From Amyloporia xantha (Eukaryota > Basidiomycota > Agaricomycetes > Polyporales > Adustoporiaceae): 64,000 nucleotides of DNA. The notes beneath the pieces were generated by a model. It was not told the origin of the DNA. It saw only the letters and a list, made by a program, of their open reading frames with translations, and did not search any database. Position 1 is the first letter of the stretch, and every line of letters begins with the position of its first letter. The stretch lies in contig JAYKKR010000022.1 in NCBI GenBank assembly GCA_036971615.1, forward strand, positions 186,001 through 250,000, read 5' to 3'. Both the position numbers and the translations under genes were made by a program. This document shows positions 10,593 to 21,896 of this stretch, piece after piece.

Positions 10593-13046
10593 GCCCGCCT
10601 TATTAATGGGACCGTTTGGTTTGTCAAGCCCGCCAAATTTTGTCCGGGCATCAGATGCGAAGCACCGTTGAGAGTTGTTCGAATTCGTGTGCTCTCCGTT
10701 CAAACTGGGACCTTACTTTTCATGGGGTTGAACGATTTGAGGCCCACAAGGGAGCCCAGCCCGAATTGTGTAATCGAGCCCAGGGCCACCGATCTCTCAC
10801 TGTTTCGCAGAAAAGCGAGGCCTCTACCGCTGGTGTTGGATCGTTACAGGGACGGCATCTCGATACAAGGTCTAGCTATAGCATTTAGCACGAGCACTTT
10901 TGTCAGATCAGGATCTGCACAATGACCCAATACTTACGTGCATGATAGTCTAAGAAGACACTCATCCCACCGCGGCCTTGTGTTGCCGTGGGCCCTGGCG
11001 GATCTTGGCAAGATCCGCACCCCAGGGAAGGAATTATTTTGAACCAGGGCTTCCGTACATTAATAGTCCAGGCTGTCAGGACAACTGTGCAATACTGTAT
11101 ATGTACAGTGTTTCAGCCTCTGGTGTTCGACTTATTCCTTTGCGGATCTATGTAGTCCGAGTCAATCGAGAATTAGTCGATCGGTAGCAATTGCACGACA
11201 CGCCTATCAATGAAGACTAGGTGCGCGGAATTGGGGCCAATGAATGAATGAATGAGCTCATGCCAAACTCATGCGTCGGATTCTCCCATCCACCGTCTGA
11301 TACATTGTCAGACGAAGTAGCATAGGCCTAGACATTCGATCATATATGACAAGATATATGATGTAACTTCTTCCAGGTTGCGCTCCACAGAAGCGTCCAA
11401 TAGAGCGAGCGTAATCAGCCCAATCTGGGCGGGCGAATCTGCTATGTATGAGCATTCAGACATAGCCTGCATATGTCCAAAGGCGTCGAGTGGCAGAGCG
11501 CGGGGTTAGAGCACCCAATTGACTGTAAGAAATAATCGATCTGGACATATCTGGGAACCCGAGACTGTCGACGTATGAGTCCACAGTGCCAAGATTACCA
11601 GAGAGCATCCTATGTCGCTATGAAAAGTATATATGCGAGGATAGCAATGTCATTTTTTCGCGGGAGAAGAGATACAAAATGGGGCAGACCGCACCTAAAG
11701 CTTGGGATACCGCGCAGCTGGGGTTATCCGGAAACCTCCTGAGGGAAGCCTGGATCTTTCTTGGGGCGGCTCTCCTACAGTGCCGTATGATCATGATGGT
11801 GAGAGGTACCACGGAGAGACGTGCTGTATGAGGGGCATCTGACCACCAGAGCCAACGGTTCGGACTTGAAGCTTGACGGGGGAAACAACACGGTATGTCG
11901 TAAATCAGGACAGGCGGCAGTAGCCGACGGTCCGCTTTGTCCAGGAGGGACAGGAACCGCTACTAGAACACAGCCCACTGAGTTCCGTGATACGAGTACA
12001 GGAAACACGCAGCAAGCAGAAGGCCTATGCGAGCAGGCTAGAAGGATTCATGGAAGGCTGTGAGTCAAAGGGGGTCCGAATGAGTGTTTTGACAGGCTGA
12101 AGTTAACGGCACACGAGGAGAAGCGCAAGGAGTCTTGAACCAGAATCCTACGCGGGAGAAGCTGGGTGAGAGCAGACACCGTCAAATAATACTCCTATCC
12201 AGACCGGTGTACATAAATATACCGATTCATACAATACAAAAACGACCGTCGGGGTTGTCCCCATCATGGTCGTACATTTCTAAAGTCAAGATAAGTCTCG
12301 ATGCGGTGTCACAGCTGTAACGGTACTTCAGCCACCTCCAGGTGAACTCGGGGTGGAGTCAGATCCTGCGAACAGCGTACTGAATATGTTGGACTACCTC
12401 CGGACGCACTTTTCGGAATACCGCATGAAGTCTATATCGTTACTAAAGATGCATTCCGACCACATGGCCATTTTCTGACCGCCCATTGGTTGTTCTTCGA
12501 AACGTTAACATGCGACCGGTTATCCACAACGGAACGGACGTGTGGTGGGTGTCGTAAGAGTGAACGAGGCAAGGAGAGAGCATGATGCTGAACCACGAAA
12601 AGTAGGCCAAATTCGGATACACCCAACAAGGCGTAGCCATATGGTAAGCGTAACGGTCGTGCTCACGTGATTTTACACTCCGATGTTCGGCCAGATCGGA
12701 AGAGCTCAGGACCCCAGAGAGCTGCAAGATAACGCATAGATCATACTGTGCACGACTATACAGTATCCTCAAAAGGCATTGCAGAGTAAAATTCACGGAA
12801 TACAGTTGTTATATTATGCTGCAATATACACTTTAAAATACACTGTCTATATTTATAATTTGAGCAAAGAGATATGTTATGTGCAGGCAACACCGGCGGC
12901 CAACGCGTTGCACCTGTCCAATGAGTCGATTGCCTATTTCGGTGAGCGTCCGGCAAACACCGTCGCTCAGCAGGGAGAGGCTTGTCGGTGCGGGCAAGAT
13001 ACTGTTCCACCTCCTCCTGGTCAAATTGGGGTCATTCTTGGCCACG
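10593..13046. other. Gene-poor spacer
   Basis: No frame shows a recognisable protein or a consistent exon chain. It contains a strong hairpin near 10993-11026 and a short GAAT-type microsatellite near 11231-11255. Composition is normal for the window and CpG is present, in contrast to the adjoining block. Confidence 0.5.
10993..11026. repeat. Inverted repeat / hairpin
   Basis: GCGGATCTT, a 3-nt loop GGC, and AAGATCCGC make a perfect 9-bp stem. Outer CCCTGG and CCAGGG extend it after a small bulge. It sits about 400 bp after the folate synthase stop in otherwise featureless DNA, so a structural or transposon-end role are both possible. Confidence 0.6.
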
Positions 13047-15146
13047 GATATTAAGGACAGCCTTATAGCAGCTCTAGGGGAAGAAATCCATCTACACTCT
13101 GTGACTTCTACCTTGAGCTTAAAGGTAGTTGACTTAGTTGACCATGCTAGAGCTTGAGGTGAACTAGGTCCTTAGGTTTCTATCATTTGTCTTGAATATA
13201 GACTACTTTTGAATATCATATGAGCAATCAAATATCCTTGAACAATAATATCTTAGTAAGTGGCATCATTTTCTATGGCTTGTCAGGACTCAGAATCATG
13301 ATGGACAGATGTCAATGACACTCCAAGTACAGTACCTTATCTTTGGAAGAGCCACTGGACACAATATTTGAGGATAGTGAGTAAAATCCCAAACACTGAA
13401 TAGGATTTCCAACATCTCAATGTCAGATTTTGTCAAAGATAACTTTTTGAATATTGTCATCAGTTTAGACTTCACAATGCATTGAAGATATTGCTGAACT
13501 CCTGTGAGGTTTATACAATCTTGACCATTTGTAGATTTTTATAATTCCTTTTATAATCCTGAGTGCCAGTGGCAAAAAATGATGAACCTCATTGGCTTCA
13601 TTGACTGTCATTCTGGCATACTTTTATCAATATACTCTTTGATGCTTTTTCCAAAAATATTGTGAAATAAGACATTCATATGATTGTCAAAAATGATGTG
13701 CCAGTAAGACCTTTAGTAAGGTTGAAATATCTGAAAATACTCAATGTAACAAAAGCTCCTTCCAAAGTTTTTATAATCCCTCCTGGTGGCATAAGAGAGA
13801 TACATTATTTTTTCATATCTTTGTTCCTTCCACCAACATTGAAAGCTGCACCTAGAGTACTACTTCATCCTATTTCAGCTGTCTTAGCTAAGTTGATGGA
13901 TACATCAGAATATAGTACATCTGAACTTTCTATAAATTCATTGTGTAGATTGAATACTATGTCTACATTATAGTAGTAATTCCTTGACCTTATTGAGCCT
14001 ATTCCTGAGGGCATTTCATGCCTAGGGAAGTCTTCATTTATTTTTTTGTGCAATAGGCCACTTCTGTCAGATTGCAAGAAGAGTACCTGCTGATCTCTTA
14101 TATAAAATAGGCTAAGACCTGCAACTTGAACATATATTTATAGACTACAGAGAGTCAAAATAAATTACAATTTGGCACTTCCCTAGCTAGAAGCATCAGG
14201 AAAACCAAATTTCTTGATCAACTTACCTGTCTTAATTTCTTACACAAGAAATACAGAGACTTCTCAGACAATCCAGAAGAATCAAGAAAATGCTAATAAT
14301 GTGAATACTGTAAATAAGCCATGATCAAATGGTAAACATATGTGACAATTATTTCTGAGAGATGACAACCAGCACATGGCTAGATAGAAGCACATACCTG
14401 ACATCCTGTAGCCAAAGACAATATCATTGCATATTTTATTATTTGCATCTACATAACAATCAGGTTTTGGGCAATATCTGCATATTGATTTTCTTCCTAG
14501 CCCTCTCCATTTTTAACTCAATAGATTATAGGAAAGTCACCAGCTTTTCTTATTTTTTCCTTGCTCCCCTACAAGACAATAAGATTTTTTAAGCAAACTA
14601 AAAGCAAAAAAAAATAAGAATGGCTTTTCCATATCCAAGGACAGACCTTGGCCATTATAAGAATAGAGAACACTGGACATTCTCTCATTTTCATGGGAGA
14701 TCATGACTAATATCTTTTTTGAATCTATATACTGATATTCATAAATGAGAGAGGCTGTGAGGAGAAAGGTCAGTGTTGAAGATTTTGAGCACATATTGCT
14801 TGCTTTTCTCATATATATGTGCACTGTTTATGCTGTGTATCTACTGTGTATTTACTTCTGTATATCATATAGCATTTAAATACTGATTATCTGTAAATGT
14901 ACACTCAATAGTTGGAGCCTTAGCTGTAACCCTGAGCATCAGACTCCTCTTACTCTCTTTGACTTATTGAAAAATTGATTTGACAACAAAGAATGATTTA
15001 TGTTCCAAGCTCTCTCTCTTATTTTGATAAGCTGTCTCCTATGAGCCTTGTTCTGCTGAAGGAAAGGCAGGCTTCTGTGGCAATAAGATGTGTGAAACAG
15101 AGTTTGAGCTGAAAGCATTGGCTACAACCTAAATATGTAAGCTAGC
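13047..15146. mobile_element. CpG-void AT-rich block, probable decayed transposable element
   Basis: I read every line across this interval and found no CG dinucleotide between 13046 and 15147, on a strand that still contains plenty of C and G. The flanks and every gene in the window are rich in CpG. TG and CA are abundant, as expected if methylated CpG decayed by deamination. All frames are broken by stops; the longest are about 70-95 codons and match nothing I know. No terminal repeats or target duplication could be recognised. The element assignment is inference; the CpG absence is a direct observation. Confidence 0.5.
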
Positions 15147-15769
15147 CGACTCATATAATATGTGCAGCAGCCAAGGTAAGTTATACAGCATTTGACTACA
15201 ATGGCCCATGGGCTGTGGGTGTAATCTAAAGGCGCCGCGATTGCGGTGGTCAGGGTCTCACAATCCATTTAGGGAAAGCCGTCGATGCCGTTCGCGGAAG
15301 ACGCCGCCTGAGTTCGAAATCAGAGCACGACCGTTACGCTTGCCATATAGCCAAGATGTATTTGAATTGACGTACACAGATCTGAGTGGAGATACCACTT
15401 TAATCGTGCATCCGTGATACGCCAATCGAAAGGGGATCGAGATTCATAACTTTCGGGCCACAGTAACCCCGAGCTCATTGTGCGGACAAATCATGGTATC
15501 CTGATTATTTTGACGGGCCTGAACGAGTCAGACAAATTGACAACTACGTACGCAACGAATGATACTCTTGACTCCTGCTGGTGTTGATACGGCGTGAATA
15601 TCTTCGGAGAAAGTGTTTCCTAACCTGGGCACTCAGATTCCCATTTACAGCAATGTATCAATGTATTATGAGTCTCTGTGGAATCAAACATACAGCGATT
15701 CTCAAAACTAACGGCCATTATCAGTACATAGAATACACCCACGTCGGTTCGCAGGATACCTCTCACCAC
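15147..15769. other. Intergenic spacer before the SUMO E1 3' end
   Basis: CpG returns here and GC content rises abruptly from about 15225. A stretch at 15200-15330 faintly resembles a tRNA-Leu (fragments like TCTAAAGGCGCC and GTTCGAAATC) but the arms do not pair. I see no gene. Confidence 0.45.
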
Positions 15770-17665
15770 CTACTGCACATTCATCCGGATGACAGTCCCC
15801 CCACCCGTATGACCATCGAAAACAAAGAAATTCACAATAGGCGACTCTCGCGCGGCGAGGGCTTTGAGAATATCCTGCGCAAGCATGCCACCGACCACCG
15901 CACAGACGGGGGAGAGCTCATGAGCCGCCGTCGTGGCCACGGTTCTACGAAGTCACGTTATATCAATAAGCATACATGTCGTGCGAACAGAAAACATAGC
16001 AGGATGCACGCACTCGATGAGTTCCGGCGGAATCCTGGGTATCGCCTGCTTATTGACGTTCGCATCCAGAAGCAGTGAGTTCGCAGTTTTTTCCAGGGCA
16101 GGAGCAGAATTCGGGTCATCTGGTAGCGCGCCACCGTGTGCAGATTGGTGCTCCCAAATTGCTGCGGGCGGAGTTTAACATGATTGTCATCAATGTATAC
16201 AGATGTACATACCGAGGACGGCGAACACAGCGGCAGGATTGAGCTCTTTCGTTTGTCTTCGCGACAGACCAGTCCATCGATGTTCCAACGCCGACTTCAA
16301 GGGACAGTACGTCGTTGTATTTTTCATATTTTTAGCCGTGTCCTTCGGGGCAGTTCGATCACTGGACACGTTTCAGTAATCAATTACAGCATACGGATCA
16401 TCAGAAAGTTCGTACGGAGCAATGTAATCGTGTGTCAGTAAATCACAGAAGATATATCCAAGCAGACCATAGGTTCCGCCTGCGTAGAATGGCTTTCCAG
16501 CAGCCCGACAGGCGTCGTTTATGCGGATCTGCAAAGTTGCCAGAGCTGTATCAAATCGCTCATGCGTAAACCCCTTACCAAGCTGTCTCGATCCGTGTCA
16601 GTCACACACACCATGTCGACATCTTTGACCAGTGATTGCAGAGCGACACCATCCAAATTCGACTCCGCCAGAGCTTGTACCGTCACTAGCGGGTTGAGAT
16701 TCTCTACTCTTGGTTTGGCTGCTTCTGCTTTCTATTCGAAATATTCAGCAACAAGAACGATCAGATGTATGCGGCACAGGCCGATATACATAGACTTGCT
16801 TGCACTATTTTTGAGCACCATCAATGATGGCGCGGAATACACAGGCTCTGGGCTGGAGTAGGTGCCATGCAGATGTGCACAAATCGCGAGTGCGAGTACA
16901 CAGTCTATTCAATAGCCCTGAAAGTCTGTCGACCGGTGATCAGAGACAGTCACGAGCACTTTGCCAGAGCTGCATAAGCTCCTCTTCTGAGGGTGCGGAG
17001 CTATGGAGCTCAATATAGAAGGCGACACTAGAACACCAGAAGACGGAACACGCAGTGCAGCAGTCGGAAAGGACCGATATTAATGGATCAGACAGGAGCA
17101 CGATGGCCGCGTGTTGAGAGGGGAGATCGGGATGCATAGACTTGTCGTGTATGCCCGGCGGTAGTCAGAACCGATCGCATGAGTCAACCTACTCACGTTT
17201 TTGCCCACGTCTTCGTCCCGGAAGAAGAAACCAGCACCCAGGTCTTCCTCGGAGACATTGTCCCCATCGACTATGATGAGCTTGCCTATGCCCGCGAGGA
17301 CGATGTTCTTGATGGCTTCTGTGGCAACGCCTCTGAGATTCACGACCAGTATGGTCGCGTTGCGCATCCTAGCGGTGATGACAGCATCATTTCGTGTTCC
17401 CCCGTGTGATCAAGTGTATTCTGCGGCGGAACTGCGGACATGGGGCAACTAACCTTTGTTGAGCCTCTAGACCCCACAGTCGAATCTGCCTGTCATAGAG
17501 AGCGGCCTCATCTAGAATTCAAAAGAAACGGTCGGTGTTTGTCAGTCGTGACAGAGAAAAAAAATTGAGGAGCCGACATGGGAGCATCGCAGCAACCTGT
17601 ATGCACGACCTACCTTCCGTGATCTGAAGAGGCACGCTTTTGGTTCCTGGATCATGCATTGCCAT
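15770..17665 (-). CDS. AOS1: SUMO-activating enzyme subunit 1 (Aos1/SAE1)
   Basis: The Aos1 half of the Aos1-Uba2 heterodimer that adenylates SUMO in the nucleus. The protein starts MAMHDPGTKSVPLQI at 17665. Next come the hallmark LYDRQIRLWG, then RMRNATILVVNLRGVATEAI and the Rossmann-type IIVDGDNVSEEDLGAGFF. Later exons give INDACRAAGKPFYAGGTYG, a variable middle, ALPDDPNS, and the C-terminal block TVATTAAHELSPVCAVVGG with ILKALAARESPIVNFFVFDG. No catalytic cysteine is expected in this subunit, and none of the Uba2-type motifs is seen. The gene is cut by about eight short introns. It lies in the same window as a SUMO protease. Assignment is secure. Confidence 0.95.
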
Positions 17666-18112
17666 CTAGCACGAGAGCTCGGGGAGTTCGCGGAGAGGAA
17701 GGCAGAGCGCGTTAGCCGCGGCTGTTAATGAAGCTCAAGGGTATGGGAAGGGTTCAGCTAGCAGAGGCCCGGCGTGGCCTCGGGGAACGCGTCGAGAGTC
17801 TAACACGAAGGCTGCCATTTCCGGATAGCGCGACCGTACTCTCGCATATTGCCGAATGGGTCCAAGAGTGTCCATTGCAAAAGTCCGCAGCTAATATTAG
17901 AGGGTGAGGGGAAAACCAGCGATTCGACAGCAAGTTGCGCGAGCAAAATAGAATACATGATGCAATACGACGTGACAGGACATGAGAAAATTATAGTACA
18001 GTACATACTAGATTAACCGTCGACCGTGACGATACGGAGCACTCTCGAAGATACGTAAGACGGAGATCACGACAAACAAAAACACCCAACAAAGCGATGC
18101 CTGACCGAAAGC
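17666..18112. other. Promoter-side spacer of AOS1
   Basis: About 450 bp between the AOS1 start and the 3' end of the next minus-strand gene. No coding signal. It should hold the AOS1 promoter and the 3' end of the transcription factor gene. Confidence 0.5.
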
Positions 18113-21058
18113 CTAATTTCCGCCCATGATAGGCAGGCCGTCCGCATTGGACGTTCCGTCTCTGTCGTCATCCAGCCTGAATGACACGAAGGGACTCTCG
18201 ATTAGCGCGGGCACGCTCGGACAGGATCCGGGACATCGGCCAGGACTCACAGATAGTTCCTTTCGATTTCCGACAGAATCGACAGGAAGTCCCCTGGCAT
18301 CCGTACCATACCATCAGAGGAATGCGGGTCCCAAGAAGCGATAAAGATCTTACACAGGTACGCATGTGCACGCGCAGCTGATGCTGGTGCTGTCTCCGCC
18401 TTTCGCACTGCATCCAGCAGCGTCGAAGCCACGAATCGCACTTTATGAACCTAAAAGAAGTCCGTCAGAGCTGATGGTCTCACAGGGCCTGGCCCTATCA
18501 TCGCGGCACCAGTCCGCTCACCAACGAGGGCCCGTTCGTAGCAATCGATTGGATGGGAATGCTGCGGAGATTCCGTAAGTCACGTCTTCTGCCTCCGGGG
18601 GTACAAATCACTGACCTATGCAGGATGTTGAGAAGCTCGCTCGCCACTACTTCTCTGTCTTCGGCAACCCGATGCTCATCAATGCTTCCTTGTAAGGAAG
18701 TCATCAACTCATCGCGGTACTGCTCAATCACGAACCGGACGAGTTGCTGCACGAGAAAACAGGCAAGTTAAAGCCACACGAGACGGGCACGCATGTCCGG
18801 CGAGGAAGGCATACCTGGGTGACGTATACATTCGCCTGCATCACGAGGAACGGGTTGAGCGCATTCGCACGTGAGGCATTCGGATTGTCGAAGAAATCCT
18901 TGACTTCTGCGAAGGTCGCCTGTCGGAACCCCGCGCCCCCGTATTCTGGAGGAATATGTGACTGCGATAGGACCTGCTTCAAACGAAGGGCCTCCGGCGC
19001 GTGCGCGAGCGCTGAGAGGATGCGCGAATGCAGAGCCTGCACTTCTTCAAGGCGCGCGGTAAGAAACTGCCCCTGAGGGGGTGATCGTTTGTCCACCCGA
19101 ATGCGAACGAGTATCTCGCCAAGGAGTGCGAAGATCCGTGAGATATAGTTGAGGCCGGAGACAATAGCAGTCTTGCCGTGAGGTTGCGGAAGGTACGCAC
19201 TGGGCGTGATGCTGAGAAATATCGAGGGTACGGGACAAATCGCGCAAACGTTAAAGTCGGCTTTCACCGGCGTGTGGTCATTGGGCACTTACTATTCGTC
19301 ATCAAGCTCCCGAGGGAAGTTACACGTGGTATCCTCATCTCGGAGTGAGATGGGACGTCCCAGTAAGATCGACATCGACTTGTCGGCTGCACGCGAGGAT
19401 GTCAATAAGACGTGTGCAGACACATCGCATTGTCAGCCCCAGAGAAGGCGCACCTCCGAAGAGCAACCAAAATGTCCGACGTCGCACCTCGCATTCAATG
19501 AGGTCTAGTCCCTCATAGGACAACTCCTCGTGCATGCGGAGAGTGATCGCGATGTGAGCAGCCTCACCGAAAGCCGCGTGTTGTGTCGCGTCATGACCTT
19601 CGCAGAAATGATAGATTGTGTCACTGTTGAGAAATGAAGTCAAGTGAAAACAATCGCAATCAGGCACGAGGCCACTCACAAGTAACGTATCACAACGTGC
19701 ATGACCGTCGGCGGATCATACGACGCAACGGAGATATGTCTGCTGGCTTCGTGACAGGTCTGCGCCAGTTTACGTACGGCGTGGCGTTCCATGGGAAGGT
19801 ACGATCTAGGTACTTGGACCAGCGTGGAAGCCACTGTAGACATGACCAAAGCGAAAAAGAGCGGATCACGCTCTTCGCGATGGGAATGCACGTCCGCCAT
19901 GAATGACGGCTTGTGGATGCACGGGGTCAGAGGGTACACAAAATCAAAGAAGAGGGCAATGATGAGAAGCATCGTATCTCGTGGGGCGACATCTTCCAGT
20001 CGATGGGGTCGGTAATAGTAGGAGAGAGGGGGTATCGTCGTGGGCGGAGGTATCGAGAGAGACTGGTGCTGTTTGAAGGTCCAATTGAATAAGGGGTAAG
20101 TACTGAACTGCTCGTGTGGGGACGCAAATTGCGGGTCGTCGCTGCCCGATCCGCGTGAATTGGCATAGGTGGATGCGAGCGAAGGAATGGACGGGAAGTG
20201 CGGGTGAAATCCGTCTGCTGCTATTGGATATCGCGAGGCAGACAGCGCCGCAGAGTGTAGAGACGGCACTGGGCTCAACGATGGCTCCAGGAACGACTGC
20301 AGACCCGCCTGCGACGTCGGGGAGATGGCGTGGGTCGGGCTGGTCGCGCTATGTGACGTAGATGCGGGCGAGTGCGGTATGTCCGAGGTGCCTTGGCCTT
20401 CTTGCTGAGCGGCTGCGGCGGCAGCTGCTTCCTGGAGGCGTCGAAGGTAGCTAGACGCGGCATCAAATTCGCGTGTCGGAGACTGGGTTGGCTTGGAGCC
20501 GCACTCACAGGTTAGGCGGACCCCTCTTTTTCGGTTGGTAGTCGTACGTGCATGGGATGCCGAGGGCGATGCAGTGCTTGCAGGACTGTTTGGGGTCGTC
20601 GGGGTTCTCGCGCGCACACCTCACCTTGCGTGCGCGACAAGCGTCGCAGCCTGGCGGGACGGGTTAAGGGGGATGCATGGGGTCGCAAGAGCACGGAGTA
20701 CGCACTCTGAGACTGCCGCCTAGACATGGACGAAAGAGGGGTCAGCTCGAGGGACATGAGAGAAGGGGGATGGACGAGGACATGGATGCTCGGCAAATAC
20801 GAAATAAGCGTACTAGTACGCGGCGAAACTGGGGGAGAGGCCAAGCGATGGAAGATGCGGGGTAGGATCGGATAGCGAGGAGGAAATGCGGGGAGCATGC
20901 GCGGATGGAGGTGGTTGAAAGTGTGCGGGGAAATGTCGGAGGTAGGTCACTCACTTTCTCTTGACCTTGCTACTTTCGGATGCGATATCCTTGGACGCGG
21001 CATCGCCAGAAGGGGGCGAGGGAGTGTCTGTTTCTATCTGGGTGCGGATGGTGGACAT
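18113..21058 (-). CDS. Zn2Cys6 fungal transcription factor with Fungal_trans domain
   Basis: A nuclear regulator of unknown target. The N-terminus starts MSTIRTQIETDTPSPPS at 21058. A 14-nt micro-exon (20706-20719) joins it in phase to the binuclear zinc cluster, whose six cysteines lie in CDACRARKVRC and CKHCIALGIPC, followed by basic KKRGPPNL. A Gln/Ala and Ser/Pro-rich linker follows. The middle homology region includes LIIALFFDFVYPLTPCIHKP, EVRRRTFWLLF, MSILLGRPISL and a helical C-terminal part, ending ADGLPIMGGN. This order is the usual one for proteins with PF04082. About 840 bp of upstream DNA without a gene suggests a long regulated promoter. I cannot name an orthologue. Confidence 0.9.
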
Positions 21059-21896
21059 CGTCGGGGTCGGTGTCGGGGCAGACGTGCGGGGCAGCGAGGG
21101 GAATGCGGGGTATAGACGAGAGCAGTAGCCGATGCGGGGTAGGCGGGTTGCCGTGTGCAGGCCAGAGAGGGTGTGCGAGCTGCGTGATTTATTCTATGCG
21201 GCTCGCTCTGTTTGCACGCGTGTGGGCGACTGGGAGACCTGCCAGCGTCTGTAGCAAGTCTTCCTCCTCTCGAGTAGTACTGATCAGCCTAATCAGTCCG
21301 TGTGCCCAAGGACTCCTGTCTATCCCAACGTGTATCCTTCCTGTGTCCTCTCGATTCGATCCATAGCTCTCCCCCGTCACGCGTATTCCATCACGGACTC
21401 TGCGGACAGTTCCACCCGGCGCGGCTCCCGGTTCTCAATCTTTCCCCCGTCCGTCGGCCCCAGCCACCCCGGCATTCGCCATCCCCCTCCGCACCATCCT
21501 CTTCAGTCGCAGCTCGCAACCATACGCGACGCCATATCGGCTCGACACGCTCCAATTCAACACCGCCAGTCATATACATGTCCCGAACACTCATATGTAC
21601 GTATTACTCTCCCAGCCACAGAACGCCCTCGACTCTCCCGCCGCTCGTCCACATCTCCGAACCCCCGGCGCGCACATGCCATAGCCTGTCTAGTCTCTGC
21701 AACCGCATTGCCCACCAGTAGCTTCTCGTCTCCCAGATCCAGCCACCACCGCGAACCCAAGCCAGAGAAGCACCGCAAAGCCACGGTCTTCTCGTGTGAC
21801 CCCTGAAATTGACAACGGACATCGTCCCTCCACTCCGCTGCACCCATTGGCCATTGAACCCCGACTCCCGTCTGCCAATCAAATCCACCACATTCG
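21059..21896. other. Upstream region of the transcription factor gene
   Basis: Pyrimidine-rich on the plus strand, with one open frame of 168 codons (21300-21806, +) made of low-complexity Ser/Pro/His/Arg sequence that looks like chance coding. It overlaps the 3' side of the PPR gene region. No real gene is supported. Confidence 0.45.

Noticed and set aside
11487..11574. tRNA-Tyr-like fold: CGTCGA/TCGACG ends and an ATTGA-CTGTAA-TCGAT arm with a GTA anticodon
   Set aside because: There is no T-arm or B-box in the right place and the D-arm does not pair, so a functional tRNA is not supported. At best it is a decayed relic or chance.
13047..15146. Mitochondrial DNA insertion (NUMT) as source of the AT-rich block
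   Set aside because: Nothing resembles mitochondrial genes, rRNA or tRNA, and total CpG absence with abundant TG/CA fits methylation decay better. Not fully excluded.
15200..15330. tRNA-Leu-like fragments (TCTAAAGGCGCC, GTTCGAAATC)
   Set aside because: The spacing is wrong by more than 10 nt in two places, the anticodon arm does not form a 5-bp stem with a 7-nt loop, and the T-stem has mismatches.
21300..21806. 168-codon plus-strand frame upstream of the transcription factor
   Set aside because: Low-complexity Ser/Pro/His/Arg composition, no domain and no splice context. It most likely reflects pyrimidine-rich promoter DNA.
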